NCBI GenBank assembly: GCA_028280415.1 | Contig: JANQLV010000072.1 | Coordinates: 46,810 to 110,809, forward strand | Reading direction: 5' to 3' | Length of the DNA: 64,000 bases | Origin: Saprospiraceae bacterium | GTDB lineage: Bacteria; Bacteroidota; Bacteroidia; Chitinophagales; Saprospiraceae | Shown: piece after piece, positions 45,920-53,859 of the stretch | How positions within the stretch are numbered: the first letter of the stretch is position 1 | Layout: every line of letters starts with the position of its first letter | Program-made: the position numbers and the translations under genes | The notes under the pieces: generated by a model | What the model saw: only the letters and a program-made list of their open reading frames with translations | The model's database searches: none | What the model was told of the DNA's origin: nothing

Positions 45920-48211
45920 TTATTTTAACAAAGTTATTTGTCCCTTTATTTGTTTCTTTTTATCTAAAAAATTGACATATTCTAACTGATAGAAATAATT
46001 GCCAGCCGGAGCTGGTTTATTTTTATACCGACCATTCCAGCCAATATTTTTTGAATCGGATTCAAAAATTAAAATGCCCTGATGATTAAATATTTTTATT
46101 CGCATTTCAGCAACATCACTACCCCGAACAAATAATTCATCATTAATACCATCATTGTTTGGCGTAAACGCAGTTGCCACAAATACATCATCTTCCAATA
46201 CTTCGGAATTAGCGGACCGATTAATTTCGATATAGGCTGCTTTGGTTTCTGTAGAGGTACAGTTATTACTATAACTTCCCTTTAGGCTTACCGTATAGAG
46301 GCCTTCCTCCTGATAGCTATAAAGAGGGGAATTTTCTATTATTATTTGTTCACCGTCCCCAAAATCCCACTCCAGAGAAGTTGTAGAATCTGCAATTGCA
46401 ATAAATTGAATAAACTCTCCGGGTTTAGCCAGTTTTTTGTCTGTTCTGAAATCAATTTTCGGACTTTTCAAAACATTTATCTCAACCGGATCAGAAATTA
46501 TGGTTGTCCCATCCGTATCTGTAAATTGAACCCGATAGCTGCCAGAGTTCATTACCTCATATTCAGGAGTATTCCCTTCTTCAATAGGCCAGCCATCCTT
46601 TAACCATTGGATATTTTCAGAATAATTAGCGCTCAATAATACAGATGCTCCTTCACAAAAAGTAGTCATGCCAAAAGCAAAAATCTCAATCGGATTCAAT
46701 TCAGCTCTAACCGTTACCAGTACCATATCCGAAACAGCTGGGCAATCATTTTGATCAATCACCTCTACGGCATAGCTCCCACTTTCTTTAACCGTTATAG
46801 TCGGAGTATCCGCCCCATTTGACCAAAAATATTCTTCTCCAAAACTCGCGACCAAAATCACAGAATCCCCTTCAAAAAAGGTCGTTGCTCCAACCGTATC
46901 TATAGTGGGTTTCACAACTTCATATACTTCAAATTCAAATACATCTGATTCGACCGTAAAAGTGTCCAGATTAGCTACTACTTTCAACGTGTGACTACCA
47001 GAAGCTATATTCGATAAATCAAAGTATGATTGAGTTCCACTCTGTAATAATTGATCATTTAGAAAAAAATGGAATTGATCGTAAACCAAAGGGAAGGCAT
47101 CGATTTGGTTATTCTGTTGAGGACAAAATTGTTGTTGATTATCCGCATTCGCCAGGAAAACACCCTGCCCGGGGTCCGTGATCTTTCGGACAAGATTATT
47201 GAAAGCATCTGCGATAAATAATTCTCTGGTCAAAGGAGAATAAGCGATTCCGGCAGCTCCGCTAAAACGAGCATCTGTTCCTGTTCCATCTTCACTTCCG
47301 GCAGAGCCCAATGTGCCCGCCAGAATAGAGACTTCTCCTTCCGGACTTATTTTCCGGACTACATAATTCAAACCATCTACCACGAAAATATTTCCCAGAG
47401 AATCCACAGTTACATCCCAGGGAAAGTGAAAAGTTGAGGTTTCAGCAGCTCCATTGTCCCCACCGGTTTCTCCCGTTCCGGCAATGGTTGAGACCTCTCC
47501 TTCCGGGCTTATCCTCCGGATTTTGTGATTCCATTCATCTGCTACGATAATATTTCCTTGCAAGTCGAGTGTTAAGCCATAGGGTTTATTAAATGTAGCT
47601 GTATTGCCCGGACCATCCTGATCGCCATTTGTATAGGGAATACCTGCCAGAGTAGACACCTGCCCATCCGGGCTCAGTTTGCGGATAATATGAGTAGAAT
47701 GATCTGCTACGTAAATCGTTCCGGCTCCATCGGATTCTATTCCCACCGGCAGCCCGAAAGTAGCAGATTCAAAAGCGCCGTTTGTAGTACCAAAATTTCC
47801 CGTACCGGCATAAGTAATCACATTCCCTTCAGGATCAATTTTCTTAATTTTATTATTTCGGGTATCCGATACATATACATTCTCCTGCGCATCCACGCAA
47901 AGCCCCCAGGGCTCATAAAAAAGTGCTTCTGAGCCCTGACCATCCGCATCCCCAATAAGCCCGGGATTTCCAGCCAGGGTAGAAACTTCTCCCAGTGGAC
48001 TTATTTTTCGGATAATGTGATTAAAGCGGTCACAAACATATATTGTACCTGTTTGACTGACAGCTATACCGTGTGGATTATTAAAAGTAGCTTCTAAATA
48101 AGAACCATCTTCATAACCTACTGAACCACGAATTCCTGCACAGGTGCCAACGATCTGCGCTGATAAGCAGATACAGAAATGTGAAAAAATGACGATAAAA
48201 GTAGTTTTCAT
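45920..48211 (-). CDS. NHL-repeat/PKD surface protein with type B T9SS sorting domain
   Basis: A 763-residue secreted protein. The signal peptide (about 1-18, CICLSAQ) is followed by six NHL repeats (about 25-345), with repeated pairs such as IYVCDRFNHIIRKISP and TLAGNPG, making a beta-propeller. Two Ig-like domains (about 360-585), one PKD domain (LEWDFGDGEQ) and a CHU_C/gliding-type C-terminal domain (FVATAFTPNNDGINDELFVRG) follow, ending TLLK. This is a type B sorting domain. NHL propellers serve as protein or ligand binding platforms. The gene is followed 2 bp later by the SprF-like gene, with which it almost surely forms an operon. Confidence 0.92.
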   Translation of the reverse strand: MKTTFIVIFSHFCICLSAQIVGTCAGIRGSVGYEDGSYLEATFNNPHGIAVSQTGTIYVCDRFNHIIRKISPLGEVSTLAGNPGLIGDADGQGSEALFYEPWGLCVDAQENVYVSDTRNNKIKKIDPEGNVITYAGTGNFGTTNGAFESATFGLPVGIESDGAGTIYVADHSTHIIRKLSPDGQVSTLAGIPYTNGDQDGPGNTATFNKPYGLTLDLQGNIIVADEWNHKIRRISPEGEVSTIAGTGETGGDNGAAETSTFHFPWDVTVDSLGNIFVVDGLNYVVRKISPEGEVSILAGTLGSAGSEDGTGTDARFSGAAGIAYSPLTRELFIADAFNNLVRKITDPGQGVFLANADNQQQFCPQQNNQIDAFPLVYDQFHFFLNDQLLQSGTQSYFDLSNIASGSHTLKVVANLDTFTVESDVFEFEVYEVVKPTIDTVGATTFFEGDSVILVASFGEEYFWSNGADTPTITVKESGSYAVEVIDQNDCPAVSDMVLVTVRAELNPIEIFAFGMTTFCEGASVLLSANYSENIQWLKDGWPIEEGNTPEYEVMNSGSYRVQFTDTDGTTIISDPVEINVLKSPKIDFRTDKKLAKPGEFIQFIAIADSTTSLEWDFGDGEQIIIENSPLYSYQEEGLYTVSLKGSYSNNCTSTETKAAYIEINRSANSEVLEDDVFVATAFTPNNDGINDELFVRGSDVAEMRIKIFNHQGILIFESDSKNIGWNGRYKNKPAPAGNYFYQLEYVNFLDKKKQIKGQITLLK

Positions 48212-48290
48212 GTTGCATTTTAAAATAGATTATTTGATGAAATGACAACAGTTAATGAGAATAGTATACCGTTCAGAATCCAGATCACTG

Positions 48291-48521
48291 TTACAGCTCA
48301 TTCTTTTTATCCGAGACAAGGGATAAATCTTTACTCACATAGGATTCGGAATATTTACCAGACATTTCGGTACTAAAACTATTGGATTTCTTTGCCCCAT
48401 ACTGTTGTAAATCACTGAAATTACTCGATAATACCAAGCCCAAACCAATTAAAAACATCCAGGAATCTGATATTCTGGGAAAAATCGGGCTTTTTTTAGT
48501 TTTTGGTTTAGATGTAGTCAT
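48291..48521 (-). CDS. Small hypothetical protein with one membrane segment
   Basis: A 76-residue frame from an ATG at 48521. It has a basic start (KPKTKKSPIFPR), a hydrophobic segment at about 22-38 (WMFLIGLGLVLSS) and a polar Ser/Lys-rich tail. It lies 79 bp upstream of the NHL/PKD gene on the same strand. I recognise no family. Its coding nature is uncertain, but the single membrane segment and the ATG make it worth listing. Confidence 0.35.
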   Translation of the reverse strand: MTTSKPKTKKSPIFPRISDSWMFLIGLGLVLSSNFSDLQQYGAKKSNSFSTEMSGKYSESYVSKDLSLVSDKKNEL

Positions 48522-48827
48522 GGATCTAATATTTTAGAATGTGTTTAAATGGGTCGGAGTGATCACTTATCGATTGCTATGGACAGCAGCAATAATCAAT
48601 AAGAGCATTCCCCTCTAAAAAGAGTTTTTTTTAATCTACCAGAAAGATTTGTTGAAAAGTACTATAGAGCTATAGTCAGGGTTTAGTAATCAAATATGAT
48701 TCCAAAAAAAATAAAATGGTGTATTCTGAGTAATTTTTCTGCTTTGACAAGAGCTAAAAAGAATAATTGTATTAATCAGAAAGTCGATTAATGCTGCAGA
48801 AAGTTTAAAAACAATTGGGTGGAAGGC
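48522..48827. other. Intergenic region of 306 bp with short palindrome
   Basis: A+T-rich stretch after the dnaA stop (48828). It contains ACTATAGAGCTATAGT at 48661-48676 (7-bp arms, 2-bp centre). No gene, T-run terminator or consensus promoter was seen. Confidence 0.3.
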
Positions 48828-50252
48828 TTATTTTTCGTTCAGGCTCATTTTGATTTTCTTCTCCAGGTCAGCTACTGTGTCTTTGAAAATCATATCCGTA
48901 TCAAGAAGATCCTGAACTGCTTTACAGGAATAAATGACCGTACTGTGATCACGTCCTCCAAAATTTTCACCAATGGATTTCAGAGATTTATTCGTTAGAT
49001 TCTTAGCCAGGTACATCGATAATTGACGAGCAATCACGATAGAACGCTTACGGGTCTGCCCTTTTAGTTTGTCAACGGGAACATCAAAATGATCCGCTAC
49101 TAAATCCTGAATAAATTCTACCGTAATTTCTTTGGACATCTGGCTCACAAAATTCTTGATCACCTCTTTGGCAAGATCGATATCAATTTCTCTGCGGTTT
49201 AACATAGATTGAGCAACGAGAGAGATCAACACGCCTTCCAGTTCACGGATATTGTTTTTGATGTTATAACAAATGAATTCGATCACATCGTAGGGAATAT
49301 CCAGTCCTTCCCGCGTCATTTTGGATTCGAGAATAGCCATGCGGGTTTCGAGCTCGGGAGTACTCAAGTCAGCAGAAAGTCCCCATTTGAAACGCGAGAT
49401 CAAACGTTCTTCCATACCATCCAAATCTTTAGGCGGGCGGTCTGAAGTCAAAATGATTTGCTTTCCGTTTTGGTGGAGCTGATTAAATATGTGAAAAAAG
49501 ATTTCCTGAGTTTTCACCTTATTGGCAAGAAACTGAATATCGTCAACAATCAGTACATCTACCAATTGATAGAAGTTTACAAAATCGTTTACCGCATTAT
49601 TTTTAATAGATTCAATGATCTGATTGGTAAATTTCTCAGAGGAAACATACAATACGGTCTTGTTACTACCATTCGTAATTACATCATTGCCAATGGCCTG
49701 TGCCAGATGGGTTTTACCAAGTCCTACATCGCCAAAAATCACAAGTGGATTGAAGGCCGTACCTCCGGGTTTATTCGCAACGGCTAAACCTGCCGATCTG
49801 GCTAAACGATTACAATCTCCTTCAATGAAGCTATCAAAAGTATAACTGGGATTAAGTTGAGGGTCAATTTTAAGTTTTTTGATCCCCGGGATCACAAAGG
49901 GATTCTTGATGTTACCGGTATCTATTGCACCGGGCATACCAATATCTTTTCTGGGAGAAAGAGCGGAAGGTTTTGGGACACTGGGCGTATCGCGTTTGGG
50001 TCCCATCAGGATTTGATATTCCAGCCGTCCTTTATCACCGAGTTCCTGGCGAATAGTCATTTTCAATAATGAGACATAATGCTCTTCCAGCCATTCATAG
50101 AAAAATTTGTTTGGCACCTGTATCGTGAGTGCATCCTGATCAAGACGCACAGGACGGATCGGCTCAAACCAGGTTTTATAACTCTGGTTATTGACGTTTC
50201 TGCGAATAGTACGCAGACAATTATCCCACACGGTATCGTAAGTTTTGACCAT
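48828..50252 (-). CDS. dnaA: Chromosomal replication initiator protein DnaA
   Basis: A 474-residue DnaA. Domain I (about 6-70, WDNCLRTIRRNVNNQSYKTW, plus NKFFYEWLEEHYVSLL) mediates protein contacts. A short variable linker precedes the AAA+ domain with Walker A GDVGLGKTHLAQAIGND, Walker B VLIVDDIQFLANK and sensor sequences RLISRFKWGL. The C-terminal DNA-binding domain holds the DnaA signature GRDHSTVIYSCKAV. DnaA opens the origin and controls initiation. Flanking genes are not the usual dnaN/recF group, and no obvious origin is adjacent, as often in Bacteroidota. Start at the ATG at 50252. Confidence 0.98.
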   Translation of the reverse strand: MVKTYDTVWDNCLRTIRRNVNNQSYKTWFEPIRPVRLDQDALTIQVPNKFFYEWLEEHYVSLLKMTIRQELGDKGRLEYQILMGPKRDTPSVPKPSALSPRKDIGMPGAIDTGNIKNPFVIPGIKKLKIDPQLNPSYTFDSFIEGDCNRLARSAGLAVANKPGGTAFNPLVIFGDVGLGKTHLAQAIGNDVITNGSNKTVLYVSSEKFTNQIIESIKNNAVNDFVNFYQLVDVLIVDDIQFLANKVKTQEIFFHIFNQLHQNGKQIILTSDRPPKDLDGMEERLISRFKWGLSADLSTPELETRMAILESKMTREGLDIPYDVIEFICYNIKNNIRELEGVLISLVAQSMLNRREIDIDLAKEVIKNFVSQMSKEITVEFIQDLVADHFDVPVDKLKGQTRKRSIVIARQLSMYLAKNLTNKSLKSIGENFGGRDHSTVIYSCKAVQDLLDTDMIFKDTVADLEKKIKMSLNEK

Positions 50253-50689
50253 TCTCTAGATTCAATTTCAGTGTAAAAGACTGAGATTTAAAAAAATCGT
50301 ATATCCCGTAAAAGTGTGTAGAATCCTTAGTATCAGTAGAATACGCAGCACTTGATTGCTGTATAATCAGCCATTATCTCACTTTCAATAATCAATTTAA
50401 TATGATAATGCATCAATAATGGAGGACTACAAATTTGAGAAAAATAATTCAATTAGAAAAGCGAAATTTTGATCTTTTTCAAAAAATCAGTTACTCCGAA
50501 AACCGCGCTTTTCAAGTATCATTTTTTCATTGACAATAAGCAAAAAAATGATTAGCCTGATTATCAGCCCATTAGCAATCTTCCGGTAATTCATCTGCTA
50601 AAACTCTTAATTCATATTAAAAAAATAAGATTGTATTTAAAAGTTAATTGTCTGAAATATTTTTTATTTTATAATAAGTAAAAGAGAAA
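50253..50689. other. dnaA upstream region, 437 bp
   Basis: A+T-rich non-coding sequence containing the dnaA promoter (not resolved) and the 3' end of the nucleotidase unit. No perfect DnaA box (TTATNCACA) or cluster was seen by eye; only the near-match TTATCCCACA occurs, at 50221-50230 inside dnaA. It is therefore not a convincing oriC. Confidence 0.4.
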
Positions 50690-51619
50690 TCAGTTTTTGC
50701 CATCACCTCTTATGAGCATATTCGAACAACTGACACATTTGTTTTTGGTGTTCCGCTCGAAGTAATAATCAAGTCTGCCCAGCAAAATCCCTCCCCAGCC
50801 AGCTTGATTGATTAGCACCGGCATTCCGTCCAGGTTTTCCAGCTGCTCGGGCTGCTTCATAAACGTATGTGTATGCCCTCCGAGGATAAGATCAATATTC
50901 CGGCTTTGCCGGGCAAAGATCTGATCGGAAACTTTATTGGTCCGGTACTGATAACCCAGATGAGAAAGGCAAATCACCAGATCGCATCCTTCCTCATTTT
51001 TGAGTAGTGCCGCATAATGATTGGCTCTTTCAATCGGATCAAGATATTCGATATTTTTATAATTCTCAGGATAAAGCAATCCTTTTAGCTCAATCCCAAC
51101 ACCTAGAATTCCTACTTTGATTCCTCCTTTTTCCAATATTAAAAAAGGCTTTACACTTTCGTGTAAAACAGTATCCGATAAATCGTAATTGCAATTGATA
51201 AAGGGGAAATTAGCATGCTGCATTTGCTTAAAAAAACCTTCGACTCCTGCATCAAAATCATGATTGCCCATCGTGGCTGCATCATAGCGCATTTTTGACA
51301 TCAATTTGAATTCCAATTCTCCCCCAAAATAATTAAAATAGGGCGTTCCCTGGATGATATCCCCGGAATCCAGCAACAAGAGATTCGCTTCCTCTTTCCT
51401 GATCTGGTTGATAAGTCCAGCTCTCTTTGCTGCCCCGCCCATCCCTTGATATCTTCCCCCGTCCATAGGAAAGGGTTCTATCCTGCTATGGACATCATTG
51501 GTATGCAAAATAGTCAGTTTGATGATATCCCTGTCGCAGAAAGCCAGTAGAGGGAAACTTCCAGTCGCCAGTAAAATTCCGGAAACGGATACAGATTTCA
51601 GAAATGTTCTTCTTTTCAT
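50690..51619 (-). CDS. 5'-nucleotidase-type metallophosphoesterase, N-terminal domain as a separate protein
   Basis: About 309 residues from the ATG at 51619. The opening KRRTFLKSVSVSGILLATGSF is a twin-arginine-like signal. The metal-binding motifs of the UshA family follow in order: ILHTNDVHSR (DxH), LLDSGDIIQG, MGNHDFDAG, CLSHLGY and GGHTHTF. These bind two metal ions for phosphoester hydrolysis. The usual C-terminal nucleotide-binding domain is absent; it is encoded by the gene just upstream (stop 10 bp before this ATG). The frame extends 41 codons upstream but overlaps that gene, so I use the ATG at the signal. The protein is probably periplasmic and acts with the separate C-domain. Confidence 0.92.
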   Translation of the reverse strand: MKRRTFLKSVSVSGILLATGSFPLLAFCDRDIIKLTILHTNDVHSRIEPFPMDGGRYQGMGGAAKRAGLINQIRKEEANLLLLDSGDIIQGTPYFNYFGGELEFKLMSKMRYDAATMGNHDFDAGVEGFFKQMQHANFPFINCNYDLSDTVLHESVKPFLILEKGGIKVGILGVGIELKGLLYPENYKNIEYLDPIERANHYAALLKNEEGCDLVICLSHLGYQYRTNKVSDQIFARQSRNIDLILGGHTHTFMKQPEQLENLDGMPVLINQAGWGGILLGRLDYYFERNTKNKCVSCSNMLIRGDGKN

Positions 51620-51629
51620 AAAGTATGAC

Positions 51630-52376
51630 TTAATCCAGCGAAATGATCCGATCATCCAGCCTTGCTTGCAGCTTTTTCCCCTTCGCTGTTTGTTCTTCAA
51701 TATATTCCAAGATGACCGTACGCAATAAGGCTCCCAAATCATATTGTTCCTGATCTATTAAAAAATCACAATTCCCTCCTCCATTCGCAATAAAATCAGG
51801 TAGTGCCACAGTATAAGTTCTATCAACCTCCAGCTCCTTGCCTTTTATCTTAAGGTTTCGGGCTTCCCCATTATAGATTTCATATCTTACCTCTTTGCTA
51901 ACCGGCCATCCACCGGCTTTAGCCATTAGTTCAAAAAATGCCCGAACAACTTCTCCCCTGGCTTTGACAATAACCAATCGATTTTCAAACGGCATCAGCT
52001 CATAAATTCGCCCCCGGGTGACTGGCCCTTTTCTCAGTTCCGGGATTCGAATACCACCGTAATTGATTACCGCAAAGTCTACTGGCTTTTTATAGTATTC
52101 ATAAGCTTTCTCGTACACCAGATCAGCAAACCAGTTCCCTAGCGTACACTGTGGTTTAGCCTTTGTCATAGTAATAGCTGCTTCTCCGATTACCTCATTC
52201 ACTTCCTGATCCAATTGTGCTTTATAGGGAGCGATCATCGATAATACACTTGTATCTTGCTCGTAAACAGCAGATTGATCGACCTTGGTAGAAGAGGGCT
52301 TTACTTCGCTGATATGAAGTACTTTGGTACAAGCAAAGAAAAGGAAAGTCAAAAGGATCAGTATAAGTTTTTTCAT
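51630..52376 (-). CDS. 5'-nucleotidase C-terminal domain, as a separate lipoprotein
   Basis: About 248 residues from the ATG at 52376 (an earlier ATG at 52382 is also possible). A signal with lipobox (LFFACT) makes it a lipoprotein. The body is the 5_nucleotid_C domain: CTLGNWFADLVYEKA, INYGGIRIPELRKGPVTRGRIYELMPFEN and ALPDFIANGGG, which bind the nucleoside. In UshA-type enzymes this domain follows the metallophosphatase on one chain; here it is a separate gene placed upstream of it in the operon. A strong terminator separates it from the gene at 52453. Confidence 0.9.
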   Translation of the reverse strand: MKKLILILLTFLFFACTKVLHISEVKPSSTKVDQSAVYEQDTSVLSMIAPYKAQLDQEVNEVIGEAAITMTKAKPQCTLGNWFADLVYEKAYEYYKKPVDFAVINYGGIRIPELRKGPVTRGRIYELMPFENRLVIVKARGEVVRAFFELMAKAGGWPVSKEVRYEIYNGEARNLKIKGKELEVDRTYTVALPDFIANGGGNCDFLIDQEQYDLGALLRTVILEYIEEQTAKGKKLQARLDDRIISLD

Positions 52377-52388
52377 AAACACAATAAT

Positions 52389-52429
52389 AAAAAAAGCCTG
52401 ATGAATAGAGATCCCCCAGGCTTTTTTTT
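52389..52429 (-). terminator. Hairpin terminator between the DUF7935-like gene and the nucleotidase operon
   Basis: AAAAAAAGCCTG and CAGGCTTTTTTT form a 12-bp stem with A/T tracts on both sides and a loop of about 16 nt. On the minus strand it follows the stop at 52453. Confidence 0.8.
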
Positions 52430-52452
52430 AATTGTTAATTTTACAATGATTC

Positions 52453-52986
52453 CTACATCAACAAGCCAGCTTCCTTCTTAATAGCCATCAATGCTTTTTC
52501 TGTAGACATAACTTTTCTGGACTGCAAATATTTAAACATCGTACCGGCATAGTCTTTCCCATCTGATTTTGGATCGACTGAATTATAAACCAGATTGATA
52601 ATATTGATGGTATCGTCCCTTGCGATTTTCACAATCTGCCAAAGTTGATCAGATACATAAACCTGTTGTGTAATGTTATGCTCAAATTCCTGCTGTACTC
52701 CCAGCATTAAAGCTAATCGAAGTTCGGTAGCATCCATTCCATCTGTCCGTAATCTCAGAATCAGATTCGGGATAGAGATTCGTTCACAAAAAAGAGATAA
52801 GCGCTCATAAGCCTGAAGGCGCAAAGGAATAGTCGTATTATTCTGATTCTGCTTAAATTCCAGCATTCTTGCTTTGTACTGACCATCCAGAAATTGTTTC
52901 AACAAGGTATATACCGTGAAGAAAACAATCAAAGCGGGAACCGTTATTTTAATAATTTCCAATATAACTACTAACCAGGTTGGCAT
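52453..52986 (-). CDS. Conserved hypothetical membrane-anchored protein (DUF7935-like)
   Basis: A 177-residue protein with an N-terminal membrane anchor (about 5-28, VVILEIIKITVPALIVFFTVYTLL shortened) followed by a soluble helical domain. The segment RLQAYERLSLFCERISIPNLILR is typical of a Bacteroidota-specific family often named DUF7935. The function is unknown. The gene is separated from the nucleotidase genes by a strong terminator and is divergent from the HesB/IscA gene. Confidence 0.78.
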   Translation of the reverse strand: MPTWLVVILEIIKITVPALIVFFTVYTLLKQFLDGQYKARMLEFKQNQNNTTIPLRLQAYERLSLFCERISIPNLILRLRTDGMDATELRLALMLGVQQEFEHNITQQVYVSDQLWQIVKIARDDTINIINLVYNSVDPKSDGKDYAGTMFKYLQSRKVMSTEKALMAIKKEAGLLM

Positions 52987-53179
52987 ATATTCAATTTTGG
53001 ATCAAAAATAAGGAATTTCAATTATCAACAAACAAATATCAGTTATCAATTACCGATTATCAGAAATTGTATATTGCATATTGATAACGACAAAACGCAA
53101 ATTAGCTACAACATTCGATTAAAATCTTTGTTTTCTAAGAAAAGCATTCAATCAGCTTTACAGATGTTGATTTTTTGCT

Positions 53180-53187
53180 TACTTTTG
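53180..53187 (+). promoter_or_regulatory. -7 promoter box for the HesB/IscA gene
   Basis: TACTTTTG matches TAnnTTTG exactly, 23 bp before the ATG at 53211. The corresponding -33 region (about 53156-53160, GCTTT) is only partial. Confidence 0.6.
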
Positions 53188-53210
53188 TATTTAGTCTAAA
53201 TTAAAAGAAA

Positions 53211-53567
53211 ATGAATACTACAAAAGATACCGTTGTAGCGAGTCCAATTAACCTGACCGATGGAGCAGTAACACAGCTACAGCGCATTATGCAAGAACAA
53301 AATGTACCTGAAGATCACGGTCTTCGTGTAGGTGTAAAAGGAGGAGGTTGTTCTGGTTTCTCCTATTTACTGGGTTTTGATATTCAAAAAGATAAAGATG
53401 ATGTTTTTGAAATAAATGGCATCAAGGTTTTAATGGAAAAATCACATGCTATTTATCTTTTAGGAATGGAAATAGACTGGGTAGAGGGATTGAATAACCG
53501 GGGTTTCTCTTTTAACAACCCCAATGCAACCGATACTTGCGGCTGCGGTACGTCTTTTTCCGCTTAA
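53211..53567 (+). CDS. HesB/IscA family iron-sulfur cluster carrier
   Basis: A 118-residue protein with the three conserved cysteines of A-type carriers: GGGCSGFSYLL (one Cys) and the C-terminal DTCGCGTSF (two Cys), with the helical opening LTDGAVTQLQRIMQEQ. Such proteins accept [2Fe-2S] or [4Fe-4S] clusters from the scaffold and pass them to apo-enzymes. The gene is monocistronic with its own promoter and terminator. A class V aminotransferase (cysteine-desulfurase-like) tail lies convergent just downstream, but it is decayed. Confidence 0.94.
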   Translation: MNTTKDTVVASPINLTDGAVTQLQRIMQEQNVPEDHGLRVGVKGGGCSGFSYLLGFDIQKDKDDVFEINGIKVLMEKSHAIYLLGMEIDWVEGLNNRGFSFNNPNATDTCGCGTSFSA

Positions 53568-53587
53568 GACAGTTATTCCTGTCTCTG

Positions 53588-53626
53588 AAAAATCTATCTC
53601 GTTGTACTTATTCGGGATAGATTTTT
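53588..53626. terminator. Bidirectional hairpin terminator after HesB/IscA gene
   Basis: AAAAATCTATC (53588-53598) and GATAGATTTTT (53616-53626) form an 11-bp stem with a 17-nt loop and A/T tracts on both sides, serving the HesB gene on the plus strand. Confidence 0.8.
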
Positions 53627-53630
53627 TTAT

Positions 53631-53792
53631 TTAGCGAATACGGTCAATACATTCTACTAGCTTATCAATCTCCTCTTTCGCATTATAGTAATGTACAGAA
53701 GCCCGGTCAACTCCGGATAAGCCAGCCTTTCCCATATAAGTCACACTACTGGAAGGTATGCTGAGCGAAATATTGATCTGTTGCTCAATTTT
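53631..53792 (-). pseudogene. Remnant: C-terminal tail of a class V PLP-dependent aminotransferase / cysteine desulfurase
   Basis: An uninterrupted frame ends in TAA at 53633-53631 and reads about 52 residues, including GLSGVDRASVHYYNAKEEID and KLVECIDRIR. This matches the end of class V aminotransferases of the SufS/NifS/isopenicillin-N-epimerase type (V-RAS-x-x-x-YN-x-EEID). The rest of the about 400-residue enzyme is missing: upstream the icd terminator and icd itself occupy the space. No start codon suitable for a functional product exists. It is a decay product left behind, perhaps by a deletion that brought icd close. Confidence 0.7.
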
Positions 53793-53796
53793 GTAT

Positions 53797-53831
53797 AAAA
53801 AAAGGTGATACGAATCATCTTCATACCACCT
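53797..53831 (-). terminator. Hairpin terminator after icd
   Basis: On the minus strand AGGTGGTAT and GTATCACCT pair (two non-Watson-Crick positions) around an 11-nt loop, followed by seven T residues. It lies 29 bp beyond the icd stop. Confidence 0.7.
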
Positions 53832-53859
53832 ACGGATTTAATATTTTAGGAGTACAACA

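Noticed and set aside
29572..48211. Numerous plus-strand and alternative-frame reading frames of 60-130 residues inside the giant minus-strand genes
   Set aside because: They have low-complexity, basic or Ile/Asn-rich compositions without domains and lie wholly inside clear long genes on the other strand.
48661..48676. Short palindrome ACTATAGAGCTATAGT as an operator
   Set aside because: It is not next to a recognisable promoter and short A+T-rich palindromes are common by chance; it is noted only in the region entry.
51620..51742. Longer N-terminus of the metallophosphatase
   Set aside because: It would overlap the upstream C-domain gene by over 100 bp and bury the twin-arginine-like signal.
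53797..53845. Further upstream part of the aminotransferase remnant frame
   Set aside because: The open frame continues, but this DNA is the stem, loop and T-run of the icd terminator, so the translated residues are not evidence of the enzyme.
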